NCBI GenBank assembly: GCA_035547055.1
Contig: DASZVN010000111.1
Span: 1 to 24,909 of the forward strand
Length of the DNA stretch: 24,909 bases
DNA from: DASZVN01 sp035547055
GTDB taxonomy: Bacteria; Pseudomonadota; Alphaproteobacteria; Rhizobiales; Methylopilaceae
Direction: 5' to 3'
Position 1 is the stretch's first letter; each line of letters begins with the position of its first letter. The position numbers were made by a program, and so were the translations under genes. This document shows positions 5,329 to 13,072 of this stretch, one piece after another. The notes beneath the pieces are model-generated. The model made no database searches and had not been told where the DNA came from. It saw only the letters and a program-made list of their open reading frames with translations.

Positions 5329-7149
5329 CTATTCCACCGTCACGGACTTGGCGAGGTTGCGGGGCTGGTCGACGTCGGTGCCCATGAAGACCGCGGTGTG
5401 GTAGGCGAGGAGCTGCACCGGGAGCGCGTAGAGCAGCGGCGCCACGAAGGGCAGCGAGTCCGGCACGACCAGCGTCGCCGCGGCCTCGCCGGCGGCGGCA
5501 GCGCCGCGGCGGTCGGTCACAAGCACGATGCGCCCGCCGCGAGCCGCGACCTCGGCCATGTTGGAGGCGGTCTTCTCGAACAGGCCATCGAACGGGGCGA
5601 CGACGACGACGGGCACCTCCTCGTCGACCAGCGCGATCGGCCCGTGCTTCAGCTCGCCCGCGGCATAGCCCTCGGCGTGGATGTAGGAGATTTCCTTCAG
5701 CTTCAGCGCGCCCTCGAGCGCCAGCGGGAAGCTGGTGCCGCGGCCGAGATAGAGCGCGTTCCGGGCCCGCGCCAAGGTCGGCGCCAGCGCCTCGATCTCC
5801 GGCTCGAGGTGCAGCGTCTCGACCATCAGGCGGGGCAGGCCGACCAGGCTCGCCACCAGCTCGGCCTCGTCCTGCTCGCTCAGCACGCCCCGCGCCCGCC
5901 CTGCGGCGATGGCGAGCACCGCCAGCACCGCGAGCTGGCAGGTGAAGGCCTTGGTCGAGGCGACGCCGATCTCGGGACCGGCCAGCGTCGGGAACACGGC
6001 GTCGGCCTCGCGCGCGACCGTCGAGGTCGGCACGTTGACGATGGCCGCGACCTTCATGCCCTGGCTCTTGCAGTGGCGGAGCGTCGCCAGGGTGTCGGCG
6101 GTCTCGCCCGACTGCGAGATCATCAGGCCGAGGCCCTCGCCCGTCAGCGGCGGCTCGCGGTAGCGGAACTCGGAGGCGACGTCGATGTCGACCGGGAGCC
6201 GCGCGAGGCGCTCGAACCAGTAGCGCGCGACGAGGCCGGCATAGTAGGCGGTGCCGCAGGCCGAGATCGCGAGGCGGTCGATCCGGGCGAAGTCGATGGC
6301 GGCCGGCAGCGGGTTGAGGCGCCCGCTCGCCATGTCGAGATAGTGCGCCAGCGTGTGGGCGACGACCTCGGGCTGCTCGGCGATCTCCTTCGCCATGAAG
6401 TGGCGGTAGTTGCCCTTGTCGACGAGGAGCGAGCCCACCGGCGTGCGCTGCGGCTCGCGCGCGACCGGCTTGCCGGCGCGGTCGAGCACGCGGACGCCGT
6501 TCCGGCTGAGCACGGCCCATTCGCCGTCGTCGAGATAGGCGATCTGGTCGGTGAAGGGCGCCAGCGCGACGGCGTCGGAGCCGAGGAACATCTCGCCCTC
6601 GCCATAGCCGATCGCGAGCGGGCTGCCCTGGCGGGCGCCGATCAGGAGGTCGTCCTCGCCCGCGAACAGGAACACCAGCGCGAAAGCGCCGCGGAGCCGC
6701 TCCAGCGCTGCCGCGACGGCCTGCTCCGGGGTCTTGCCGGCATCGAGCTCGCGGGTGACGAGATGGGCGACGACCTCGGTATCGGTGTCGCTGGTGAAGG
6801 CGGCGCCGGCGTCGGCGAGCTCGCGGCGCAGCTCCTTGAAGTTCTCGATGATGCCGTTGTGGACGATGGCGACGCGGTCGGTCGCGTGGGGATGGGCGTT
6901 GCGCTCGCTCGGCGCGCCGTGGGTCGCCCAGCGGGTATGGCCGATGCCGATGGTGCCGGCGAGCGGCGCGGCCGCGAGGCGCGTTTCGAGATTGCGCAGC
7001 TTGCCTTCGGCCCGGCAGCGCGCGAGGCGGCCGCCCTCCAGCGTCGCGACGCCGGCGGAATCGTAGCCGCGATATTCGAGGCGCTTCAGCGCGTCGACGA
7101 CCTGGGGCGCGGCTGCGCTCCGGCCGAGAATGCCGACGATGCCGCACAT
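5329..7149 (-). CDS. glmS: Glutamine--fructose-6-phosphate aminotransferase (isomerizing)
   Basis: A cytosolic enzyme making glucosamine 6-phosphate from fructose 6-phosphate and glutamine, the entry to peptidoglycan and lipid A amino-sugars. The 606 residues match the family. The N-terminus MCGIVGILG exposes the catalytic Cys2 of the class II glutaminase after Met removal. GHTRWATHG (about 73-81) and the HNGIIENF motif follow. Two SIS sugar-isomerase domains occupy the rest, with SACGTAYYAG, SQSGETADT and a GRGTSFPLALEGALKLKE block. The C-terminus NLAKSVTVE contains the conserved isomerase lysine. The ATG at 7149 has a GGGAG site eight bases upstream. No upstream glmU is present, and repeats flank both sides, so it is probably transcribed alone or with DUF502. 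Confidence 0.98.
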   Translation of the reverse strand: MCGIVGILGRSAAAPQVVDALKRLEYRGYDSAGVATLEGGRLARCRAEGKLRNLETRLAAAPLAGTIGIGHTRWATHGAPSERNAHPHATDRVAIVHNGIIENFKELRRELADAGAAFTSDTDTEVVAHLVTRELDAGKTPEQAVAAALERLRGAFALVFLFAGEDDLLIGARQGSPLAIGYGEGEMFLGSDAVALAPFTDQIAYLDDGEWAVLSRNGVRVLDRAGKPVAREPQRTPVGSLLVDKGNYRHFMAKEIAEQPEVVAHTLAHYLDMASGRLNPLPAAIDFARIDRLAISACGTAYYAGLVARYWFERLARLPVDIDVASEFRYREPPLTGEGLGLMISQSGETADTLATLRHCKSQGMKVAAIVNVPTSTVAREADAVFPTLAGPEIGVASTKAFTCQLAVLAVLAIAAGRARGVLSEQDEAELVASLVGLPRLMVETLHLEPEIEALAPTLARARNALYLGRGTSFPLALEGALKLKEISYIHAEGYAAGELKHGPIALVDEEVPVVVVAPFDGLFEKTASNMAEVAARGGRIVLVTDRRGAAAAGEAAATLVVPDSLPFVAPLLYALPVQLLAYHTAVFMGTDVDQPRNLAKSVTVE

Positions 7150-7189
7150 GGCTTGGCTCCCGCAGGCGGCCCGGCCGCCGAGGCCGCGG

Positions 7190-7217
7190 ACTGTATGTCC
7201 GCCGGATTCTCCCGCAA
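7190..7217 (-). promoter_or_regulatory. Weak candidate promoter for glmS
   Basis: On the minus strand TTGCGG (7217-7212) and TACAGT (7195-7190) are separated by 16 bases, ending about 40 bases before the glmS ATG. Each hexamer matches consensus at four of six positions. The -35 overlaps the left arm of an 11 bp inverted repeat. It was picked by eye and could be chance. Confidence 0.25.
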
Positions 7218-7338
7218 AATCACGAAGGATTTCCGAATCCGATCGGAGAATCCGGGGCCTTCGCCATGGCCGGGCTCGTCCCGGCCCCGCGATTTCCTGC
7301 CCCGCCCAGCGCCGGGCATGACGGCGGAAATCCTTCGT
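7202..7338. repeat. Composite palindromic element between hydroxyacyl-CoA dehydrogenase and glmS
   Basis: Two interlocked perfect inverted repeats are present: CCGGATTCTCC (7202-7212) with GGAGAATCCGG (7245-7255), and ACGAAGGATTTCCG (7222-7235) with CGGAAATCCTTCGT (7325-7338). Between the outer arms lies a family-A-like core with CATGGCCGGGCTCGTCCCGG and GCCGGGCATGACGG. A further degenerate hairpin rich in GGCATCGGC/GCCGAGGCC follows to about 7400. The whole 261-base gap is non-coding. The mosaic suggests insertion of one repeat into another. Confidence 0.65.
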
Positions 7339-7410
7339 TGGGCGGGCGCGCGCAGCGTACCCACGTCGTCGGCATCGGCGACGCCGAGGCCCACCCTACG
7401 AAATCCTCGC

Positions 7411-8721
7411 CTACGCCCTCTCCTTCGCCCAGGCCGCAAAGGTCCTGCCCTGGTCGGCGAGGCGGTCGAGCAGCGGGGCCGGCTTGAAGGCATCATCGCC
7501 GGTCTCCTCGTGAAAGCGGCGGAGGCGGTCGCGGATCGTCTCGAGGCCCACGCTGTCGGCCCAGTACATCGGGCCGCCGCGCGCCGCCGGCCAGCCGTAG
7601 CCGTAGACCCACACCACGTCGATGTCGCCGGGGCGGATCGCGACGCCCTCGTCGAGGATCTTCGCCGCCTCGTTCACCATCGGGTAGAGCTGGCGCTCCA
7701 GCAATTCCTGGTCGGAAATCTCCCGCGGCCTGATGCCCCGCGCCGCCTGCGCCTCGCGGACGATCTCGGCGGTGTCCGGGTTCGGCCGCGGGGTGCGGTC
7801 GCCCTTCTCGTAGCGGTAGATGCCGGCGCCGGTCTTCTGGCCGAGCTGCTTGCGCTCGACCAGGGCATCGACCACCGGCTCGGGCTCGCCGCGCTCCTTG
7901 CGCACGCTCCAGTCGATGTCGAGCCCGCCGAGGTCGAGCATCGCGAGATGGCCCATCGGCATGCCGAACCCGGTCAGCGCGCCGTCGACCCGGTCGGGCG
8001 GCGCGCCTTCCAGGAGCAGCTTCATCGACTGCCAGCCGCGCGCGAACATGATGCGGTTGCCGATGAAGCCGAAGCAGACGCGCGCCAGCACCGGCACCTT
8101 CTTCAGCCGCTGGCCGAACGCCATCGCAGTCTGGATCACGGAGTCGGATGTCTTGGCCCCACGGACCACCTCCAGCAGCCGCATCACGTTGGCCGGGCTG
8201 AAGAAATGCAGGCCGATCACGCTCTCGGGCCGCTTCGTCGCGGCGGCGATCCGGTCGACGTCGAGGGTCGAGGTGTTGGTCGCGAGCACCGCGCCCGGGC
8301 GGGCGTGGCGATCGATCTCGGCGAAGAGCTTCCGCTTCACGTCGAGGTTCTCGAACACCGCTTCGAGCACGAGGTCGGCCCCGGCGATGTCCGCGAGGTC
8401 GAGGCTCGGCGCGATCAGCGCCATCCGCGTCTCGACGTCCTCGGCGGTCATGCGGCCGCGGGAGGCGGAGCGCTCGTAGTTCTTGCGGATGGTCGCGAGC
8501 CCGCGGTCGAGCGCCGCCTGGCTCATCTCGACCAGCGTCACCGGGATGCCGACATTGGCGCAGGCCATGGCGATGCCGCCGCCCATGGTGCCGGCACCGA
8601 CGATCGCGACCGAATTGACCGGCAGCGTCCTGGCGTCGGGCGCCAGGCCCGGAATATGCGCCGCCTCGCGCTCGGCCGCCGCGACATGGGCCTGTGCTGC
8701 CGTCTCGTCGATCTCGGACAT
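7411..8721 (-). CDS. 3-hydroxyacyl-CoA dehydrogenase lacking an enoyl-CoA hydratase half
   Basis: A 436-residue NAD-dependent enzyme oxidising L-3-hydroxyacyl-CoA to 3-ketoacyl-CoA in beta-oxidation. The Rossmann motif is VGAGTMGGGI (41-50). The catalytic set is visible as His172 in GLHFFSPA, Glu184 and Asn222 in GNRI. Two HCDH_C domains follow: GFGMPMGHLAMLDLGGLDI (251-269) and a second ending with YGYGWPAARGGPMYW (373-387). This architecture and the first 34 residues, including AAHIPGLAPDA (20-30), resemble the linker and C-terminal half of FadB/FadJ-type multifunctional enzymes rather than the ~290-residue single-domain dehydrogenase. No hydratase domain precedes it. The ATG at 8721 has a GGAGGGAG site. 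It is co-directional with the RidA gene but separated by a repeat. Confidence 0.93.
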   Translation of the reverse strand: MSEIDETAAQAHVAAAEREAAHIPGLAPDARTLPVNSVAIVGAGTMGGGIAMACANVGIPVTLVEMSQAALDRGLATIRKNYERSASRGRMTAEDVETRMALIAPSLDLADIAGADLVLEAVFENLDVKRKLFAEIDRHARPGAVLATNTSTLDVDRIAAATKRPESVIGLHFFSPANVMRLLEVVRGAKTSDSVIQTAMAFGQRLKKVPVLARVCFGFIGNRIMFARGWQSMKLLLEGAPPDRVDGALTGFGMPMGHLAMLDLGGLDIDWSVRKERGEPEPVVDALVERKQLGQKTGAGIYRYEKGDRTPRPNPDTAEIVREAQAARGIRPREISDQELLERQLYPMVNEAAKILDEGVAIRPGDIDVVWVYGYGWPAARGGPMYWADSVGLETIRDRLRRFHEETGDDAFKPAPLLDRLADQGRTFAAWAKERA

Positions 8722-8805
8722 GGCTCCCTCCCCTCGCTAGTCTTGTGGTGGACCGCCCCACGCACTTGCAGGCGGCCAGTCGCCGCGGCAACAAGACGGG
8801 GCTTT

Positions 8806-8931
8806 GATCCTCCCCTGCGAAGCGGGGGAGGTGCCGAGCGCAGCGAGGCGGAGGGGGCCTTTTCGGCACACGGCACCCCCTCCACCATGCTTCGCATGGT
8901 CCCTCTCCCCCGCTGACGCGGGGGAGGATTT
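8806..8931. repeat. Intergenic hairpin repeat, family C
   Basis: Terminal hairpins of the form CCTCCCC...GGGGGAGG (8809-8831) and CTCCCCCGC...GCGGGGGAG flank an internal part in which GGAGGGGGCC can pair with a CACCCCCTCC stretch. A perfect small hairpin ACCATGC/GCATGGT lies at 8883-8899. The layout resembles the element at 22183-22327. It fills most of the gap between RidA and the hydroxyacyl-CoA dehydrogenase and has no coding potential. Confidence 0.65.
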
Positions 8932-8939
8932 TGGCGCTC

Positions 8940-9329
8940 CTACTTCTCGGGCAGAAGCGCCATCACCTCGCACTGGACCAGCATCGGCGGGTTCAGGCCG
9001 TCATAGGCCAGGGTGTGGCGGGCGGGGCGGCTCGCCTCGTCGGGGAACATCGCGAGCCACTCCTTGTTCACCGGGCCCCGGCCGCCGCGGTCCTTCATGA
9101 ACACCGTCATCTTGATGATGTCGTCCGGGCTGCCGCCGGCCGCCTCGAGGATGCGGCGGATATTGACGAACATGAAGCGGCACTGGTCTTCCAGCCCCTC
9201 CGGGATCTTGCCGGTCTCGGGGTCGCTGCCCGAGATGCCGCCGGAGACCAGCAGCCGGTCGATCACCGACGCCGCCGGGATCGGCACCGAATGGGAGAAG
9301 TTCGGGATCTCGATGCTGCGGCGCTTCAT
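8940..9329 (-). CDS. RidA/YjgF/YER057c/UK114 family protein
   Basis: A 129-residue trimer-forming family protein. Visible features are the N-terminal sheet region, VSGGISGSDPETGKIPEGLE (28-47), NIRRILEAAGGSPDDIIKMTVFMKD (56-80), then RPARHTLAYDG (101-111), where Arg104 matches the substrate-binding arginine, and VQCEVMALL (118-126) with the conserved glutamate. RidA itself hydrolyses reactive 2-aminoacrylate and other imines; many paralogues act in catabolic pathways. The longer frame begins at 9359, but the ATG at 9329 has AGGAGG six bases upstream and gives the family length. It lies between a beta-oxidation dehydrogenase and an MBL hydrolase, so a catabolic subgroup role is possible. The exact substrate is unknown. 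Confidence 0.93.
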   Translation of the reverse strand: MKRRSIEIPNFSHSVPIPAASVIDRLLVSGGISGSDPETGKIPEGLEDQCRFMFVNIRRILEAAGGSPDDIIKMTVFMKDRGGRGPVNKEWLAMFPDEASRPARHTLAYDGLNPPMLVQCEVMALLPEK

Positions 9330-9366
9330 GCGGCCCTCCTGGTGTTTCTTGTTGCCCACTGTCCCC

Positions 9367-9511
9367 TGTCATCCCGGACGCCGCAACGCGGCGATCCGGG
9401 ATCCGGTCACAAGCGCCGTGCCACAACCCGGATCCCGGCTCTCGCCTCCGGCTCGGCCGGGACGACAGACGGCGTGCTCGTGGATGGCCGGGACAGGCCA
9501 AGCCATGACGG
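9367..9511. repeat. Two adjacent palindromic repeats in the RidA-MBL gap
   Basis: The first unit (about 9367-9469) starts with TGTCATCCCGG and ends with CCGGGACGACA, and has internal dyads GATCCGGGATCC and CCGGATCCCGG. The second (about 9475-9511) is a half copy of family A: CGTGGATGGCCGGGAC, then GCCATGACGG. Together they occupy most of the 206-base gap. Palindromic structure is clear; copy boundaries are approximate. Confidence 0.65.
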
Positions 9512-9535
9512 CAAGCACGGTTCGATCCCGCGCCA

Positions 9536-10573
9536 TCACCCCGCCCGGAGGTAGAGATCCGGGCCTGCGCCCGCCGGCAGGCGGGTGACGCGGCCCTGGC
9601 CGATCAGGAAATTGAGGTGCGCCAGCGCCTCGCCGACGGCGAGCACGAGCTGCACGCCCTCCAGCGCACGGCGGAACAGCACCGGCAGGATGCGGCTCGC
9701 CGGCGCCGGCTCGCCGAGCGCGGCGACGACGTTGTCGAGATGGTCGCGATGATGGCGGGCGAGCGCCGCGGCGCGGCGATGGAGGCCGTGGAACGGCAGG
9801 CCGTGGCCGGGCAGCACCAGCGTGTCCTCCGGCAGCGTCTCCAGGCGCTTCAGCGAAGCCAGGAAGTCGGCCAGCGGGTCGGCGTCGGGCCGGCGCGGGA
9901 ACACGCTGACGTTCGGCGAGATCGCCGGCAGGATCTGGTCGCCGGCGAGGAGGATGCGGCCCTCGGGATCGTAGAGGCAGGCGTGCTCGGGCGAGTGGCC
10001 GGAGCCGCCGACGATGCGCCAGCGCCGGCCGCCGATCGCGATCACGTCGCCCGCGGCGATGACCTCGACCCCCTCGCCTTCCAGCGGCAGGCGCGCGCCC
10101 TCGCGCGAAAAGGTCCGGCTGACGATGCCGTCGATCGCGTCCTCCTCCAGGCCGACGCGGCGGTAGAACGCCGCGACCTCCTCGGCCTGGGGCAGGATGC
10201 GCCCGAACGGATCGCGCGCGAGGTCGAGCTCGCGCCGGGTCATCATCACGGTCGCGCCGGTCGCCTGGTGCAGCCAGGCCGCCTGGCCGACATGGTCGGG
10301 GTGGCCATGGGTGCAGAGGATGCGCGCGACCGGCCGGCCGGCGAGTGCGCCCTCGAGCAGGGCCTGCCAGCGCCCGCGCGTCGCGTCGTTGGGGACGCCG
10401 GTGTCGACGATGGTCCATCCGGCCTCGTCGTCCAGCACGTAGACGTTGACGTGGCCGAGCGGCCCCGGCACCGGCATGCGCAGCCAGCGCAGGCCGGGCG
10501 CGACCTCGGTGATCGCGTCCGGGTCGGCCGGATCCGGCCAGGGATAGTCGAGATCGCTCTGGGGCGTGGCCAT
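9536..10573 (-). CDS. Metallo-beta-lactamase fold hydrolase
   Basis: A 345-residue cytosolic enzyme with a complete two-metal site: THGHPDH (88-94), His193 in GHSPEH, Asp212 in LLAGDQILP and His257 in LPGHGLPFHG. The N-terminal GHVNVYVLDDE (40-50) and TIVDTGVP (54-61) strands are typical of the glyoxalase II-like MBL group. About 70 residues after the last ligand form an all-helical tail resembling the winged-helix-like C-terminus of LACTB2-type proteins. The substrate, likely a thioester, lactone or similar, cannot be read. The ATG at 10573 has only a weak ribosome site, but no other in-frame start fits. It lies between a RidA gene and the molybdenum-cofactor fusion, with repeats on both sides. 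Confidence 0.92.
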   Translation of the reverse strand: MATPQSDLDYPWPDPADPDAITEVAPGLRWLRMPVPGPLGHVNVYVLDDEAGWTIVDTGVPNDATRGRWQALLEGALAGRPVARILCTHGHPDHVGQAAWLHQATGATVMMTRRELDLARDPFGRILPQAEEVAAFYRRVGLEEDAIDGIVSRTFSREGARLPLEGEGVEVIAAGDVIAIGGRRWRIVGGSGHSPEHACLYDPEGRILLAGDQILPAISPNVSVFPRRPDADPLADFLASLKRLETLPEDTLVLPGHGLPFHGLHRRAAALARHHRDHLDNVVAALGEPAPASRILPVLFRRALEGVQLVLAVGEALAHLNFLIGQGRVTRLPAGAGPDLYLRAG

Positions 10574-10643
10574 GCTGTTGAGGGCTCAAGGGGAATGCCG
10601 GGGGCTTATAGCCGATCCGGACGGGCGGCGCGACCACCGCCGT

Positions 10644-10721
10644 CGGGTGTCCAACGCGAACGCGTTGCGCACCGCGGGCGCCTGTGCGTGATGGTGCGCA
10701 TCGGCGCTGCCGATGCACACC
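10644..10721. repeat. Hairpin repeat, family B, abutting the MoeA/MobA stop codon
   Basis: CAACGCG/CGCGTTG (10652-10667) forms a perfect dyad. It is followed by GGTGCGCATCGGC (10693-10705) and GCCGATGCACACC (10709-10721), a 13 bp hairpin with one mismatch and a three-base loop. The second hairpin ends exactly at the stop codon of the upstream minus-strand gene. A near-identical hairpin lies at 14763-14791. No T-run follows, so intrinsic termination is doubtful. Confidence 0.6.
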
Positions 10722-12350
10722 CTACTTCGCCATGACCTCGCCGCGCAGGGCCGCGAGGGCCTCCGGGGTGTCGATGTCGAGGAAGGCGCCGTCGCCGTCC
10801 ACCGGGACCTCGACCACCGCCTCGCCGTGCTCGCCGAGGAGGCCGCGGCCGCCGACGTCGCCGGTGACCTTGACCAGCTCCGGAAAGAAGCGGCGCGCGA
10901 ACAGCACCGGGTTGCCGCGATGGCCGCCGCGCACCGGGACCACCGCGAGCTTGCCCTCGTCGGGCCTGAACGCCGCGACGAGGCGCCTGATCAGCCCGGC
11001 ATCGACCCGCGGCATGTCGCCGAGCAGTACGACCGCGCCGTCGATCTCCGCCGGCAGCGCGGCAAGGCCGGCGCGGAGCGAGGTCGAGAGACCCTCGGCG
11101 TAATCGGGGTTGTGCGCCTTCACCAGCGGCAGGTCGGCCAGGGCGCGCTCCAGGGCATCGTTCTGGTGGCCCGTGACCAGCACCACGGGACCGAGGCCGG
11201 CGGCGAGCGCCGCCTCGGCCGCATGGCGCACCAGCGGCTTGCCGTCGACCTCGGCGAGCAGCTTGTTCGGCCCGCCCATGCGGGTGCCGCGCCCGGCCGC
11301 GAGGAGCACCGCGCCGACCTTCGGCGTCCCGGCCTCGGGCAGCTTCTCGGCGCGGGGCTGCGGCCGGCTCACGATCTCCATCAGGAGGCCGCCGAGCCCC
11401 ATGCCCTTGACGTCCTTCGGCGTGACGGGGATGCCGGCGAGGAGACGGTGCAGCACCCAGTCGAAGCCGTTCTCCTTGGGGCTGCGCGCGCAGCCCGGCG
11501 CGCCCAGCACCGGCTTGCCGTTGGCCATGCGGCCGAGGACGAGGAGCTGGCCGGGATCGACCGGCATGCCCATGTGCTCGACCGTGCCGCCGGCCGCCTC
11601 GATCGCCGCCGGCACCACGTCGCGCCGGTCGGTCACCGCCGAGGCGCCGAACACCACGACCATGTCGTGACCTTCGGCTTCCAGCTCCTGCAGCGCCGCG
11701 GTGAGAGGCGCCGTCTCGTGGGGCACGCGAACCTCGTGGCCGAGACGGGCGCCCGCCGGCTCCAGCCGCCCTTCGAGGACGCGGAGCGTCTTCTTGACGA
11801 CCTTCTCCTGCAGGCCCGGGAGCAGCGTCGAGACCACGCCGACCGAGCCGCCGTGCCAGGGCGCGACCCGCATCAGCGGCGCCGCGGCGCGGCACACGGC
11901 TTCCGCCTTGGCGAGAATCCCGGCCGAAACGGCAAAGGGCACGATCTTGATCGTGCCGATCATCTCGCCCTCCTCGACCGGCTTGAACGCCGGGAGCGTC
12001 GCGAGCGCCACCGCCTCGTCGATATTGTTGAGTTCGTCAACCGCAGCGGCGTCGATGACGAGCACGCCGGCACGGGCCGCGAACAGGTTGGAGCGGCCGG
12101 TGAACGGCGCCTCGACGATCACCTCCGGGCCGGCCATGGCGTGGGCGAGGCGCTCGGCCGCGACGTCCTCGCCGACGTCGCCCGGGTCGAGCCGGGCCAC
12201 CACGACCTCGTTGATGCCGGCCTTCTCCAGCGCCGCGGCATCGGCGTCCGACACCACGGTGCCCTTCTTGAGGACGAAGCCGTCGATGCGGATGGCGTGG
12301 GCGGCGACGCCGCCGACGGCCTCGCGCGGCGGCAGCGGACCGAACTTCAT
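10722..12350 (-). CDS. Fused MoeA-like molybdopterin-binding and MobA-like nucleotidyltransferase protein
   Basis: A 542-residue fusion. Residues 1 to about 335 form a MoeA/MoCF-like half, with MKFGPLPPREAVGGV at the start and VVVFGASAVTDRRDVVPAAI (231-250), the molybdopterin-binding signature. Residues about 343-542 form a MobA/MocA-type transferase: VLLAAGRGTRMGGPNKLL (348-365), VLLGDMPRV (441-449) and HRGNPVLF (477-484). MocA-type enzymes cytidylate the molybdenum cofactor for xanthine and CO dehydrogenase family enzymes, so a cofactor insertion/cytidylation role is inferred. The ATG at 12350 overlaps the upstream XdhC gene stop by four bases (ATGA) with a GAGG site, implying translational coupling. 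It is the last gene of the CoxE-XdhC-XdhC-MobA run. Confidence 0.92.
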   Translation of the reverse strand: MKFGPLPPREAVGGVAAHAIRIDGFVLKKGTVVSDADAAALEKAGINEVVVARLDPGDVGEDVAAERLAHAMAGPEVIVEAPFTGRSNLFAARAGVLVIDAAAVDELNNIDEAVALATLPAFKPVEEGEMIGTIKIVPFAVSAGILAKAEAVCRAAAPLMRVAPWHGGSVGVVSTLLPGLQEKVVKKTLRVLEGRLEPAGARLGHEVRVPHETAPLTAALQELEAEGHDMVVVFGASAVTDRRDVVPAAIEAAGGTVEHMGMPVDPGQLLVLGRMANGKPVLGAPGCARSPKENGFDWVLHRLLAGIPVTPKDVKGMGLGGLLMEIVSRPQPRAEKLPEAGTPKVGAVLLAAGRGTRMGGPNKLLAEVDGKPLVRHAAEAALAAGLGPVVLVTGHQNDALERALADLPLVKAHNPDYAEGLSTSLRAGLAALPAEIDGAVVLLGDMPRVDAGLIRRLVAAFRPDEGKLAVVPVRGGHRGNPVLFARRFFPELVKVTGDVGGRGLLGEHGEAVVEVPVDGDGAFLDIDTPEALAALRGEVMAK

Positions 12351-13069
12351 GCGGTGGCCTCGGCGGGCTGGCGCGGCGCCCGCGCCTTTTCGACGACGAG
12401 CCGCCGGACCTGGGTGATCTCGGCGAAGATCGCGACCGCGATCTCCTCCGGGCTGACGGCGCCGATGTCGAGCCCGATCGGCGCGTGGATGCGCTGGAGC
12501 GCGTTGTCGCCGATGCCGGCCGCGCGCAGCCGGTCGAGCCGGCGGCCGTGCGTTTTTCGCGACCCCAGGGCGCCGATGTAGAAGCAACCGGCGTTCAGGG
12601 CGGCGATCAGGCCCGGATCGTCGATCTTGGGATCGTGCGTCACGGCGACGAAGGCGGAGAAGCGGTCGAGCACGACCTTCTCCAGCGCGGTGTCGGGCCA
12701 TTCGGCCAGCACCTCGCCGCCCGGGAAGCGCTCGGGCGTCGCGAAGGCGGAGCGCGGATCGATGATCGTCATGTCGTAGCCGAGCTGGCGCGCCATCGGC
12801 GCCATCGCCTGCGAGATGTGCACGGCGCCAGTGACGACGAGCTTGGCCGGCGGCACGTGGACGGTGACGAAATAGCGCTTGCCGTCCGCCTCGACGGTGC
12901 GGCTCCGCCCGGTGCGGAAGCCTTCGACGATCTCGTCGGCGAGCGGATCGGCGGCGTAGTCGTCGCCCTTGACCAGGCGCTCGTCCCCGCTTTCGAGATC
13001 GGTGACGACGGCCGCGGCGCGGCGCGCCGCGCGCTCCTCGTTCAGCGCCTTGAGCAGCGCGAGGTCCAT
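12347..13069 (-). CDS. XdhC family protein, C-terminal Rossmann half
   Basis: A 240-residue protein matching the C-terminal part of XdhC/CoxI maturation proteins. It has TGAVHISQAMA (80-90), TIIDPRSAFATPERF (101-115), VTHDPKIDDPGL (143-154), YIGALGSRKTH (164-174) and the conserved end IHAPIGLDIGAVSPEEIAVAI (194-214). XdhC proteins bind the molybdenum cofactor and promote its sulfuration and insertion into molybdenum hydroxylases. The N-terminal cysteine-bearing domain is encoded separately just upstream, three bases before this ATG. The ATG at 13069 follows a GAGAAGGTGAG ribosome-site-like run. A four-base overlap links it to the downstream fusion gene. The division of labour between the two XdhC parts is inference. 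Confidence 0.93.
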   Translation of the reverse strand: MDLALLKALNEERAARRAAAVVTDLESGDERLVKGDDYAADPLADEIVEGFRTGRSRTVEADGKRYFVTVHVPPAKLVVTGAVHISQAMAPMARQLGYDMTIIDPRSAFATPERFPGGEVLAEWPDTALEKVVLDRFSAFVAVTHDPKIDDPGLIAALNAGCFYIGALGSRKTHGRRLDRLRAAGIGDNALQRIHAPIGLDIGAVSPEEIAVAIFAEITQVRRLVVEKARAPRQPAEATA

Positions 13070-13072
13070 CGC

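Noticed and set aside
5329..7410. Possible glmS ribozyme/riboswitch upstream of glmS
   Set aside because: The glmS ribozyme is a Gram-positive feature, and the leader here holds only palindromic repeats with no matching core.
5206..8916. A 1236-codon plus-strand open frame across glmS and the hydroxyacyl-CoA dehydrogenase
   Set aside because: Antisense to two clear enzymes and running through repeat DNA; low-complexity composition and no recognisable motif.
10713..12581. A 622-codon plus-strand frame opposite the MoeA/MobA fusion
   Set aside because: Antisense shadow; His/Arg/Asp-rich with no fold pattern.
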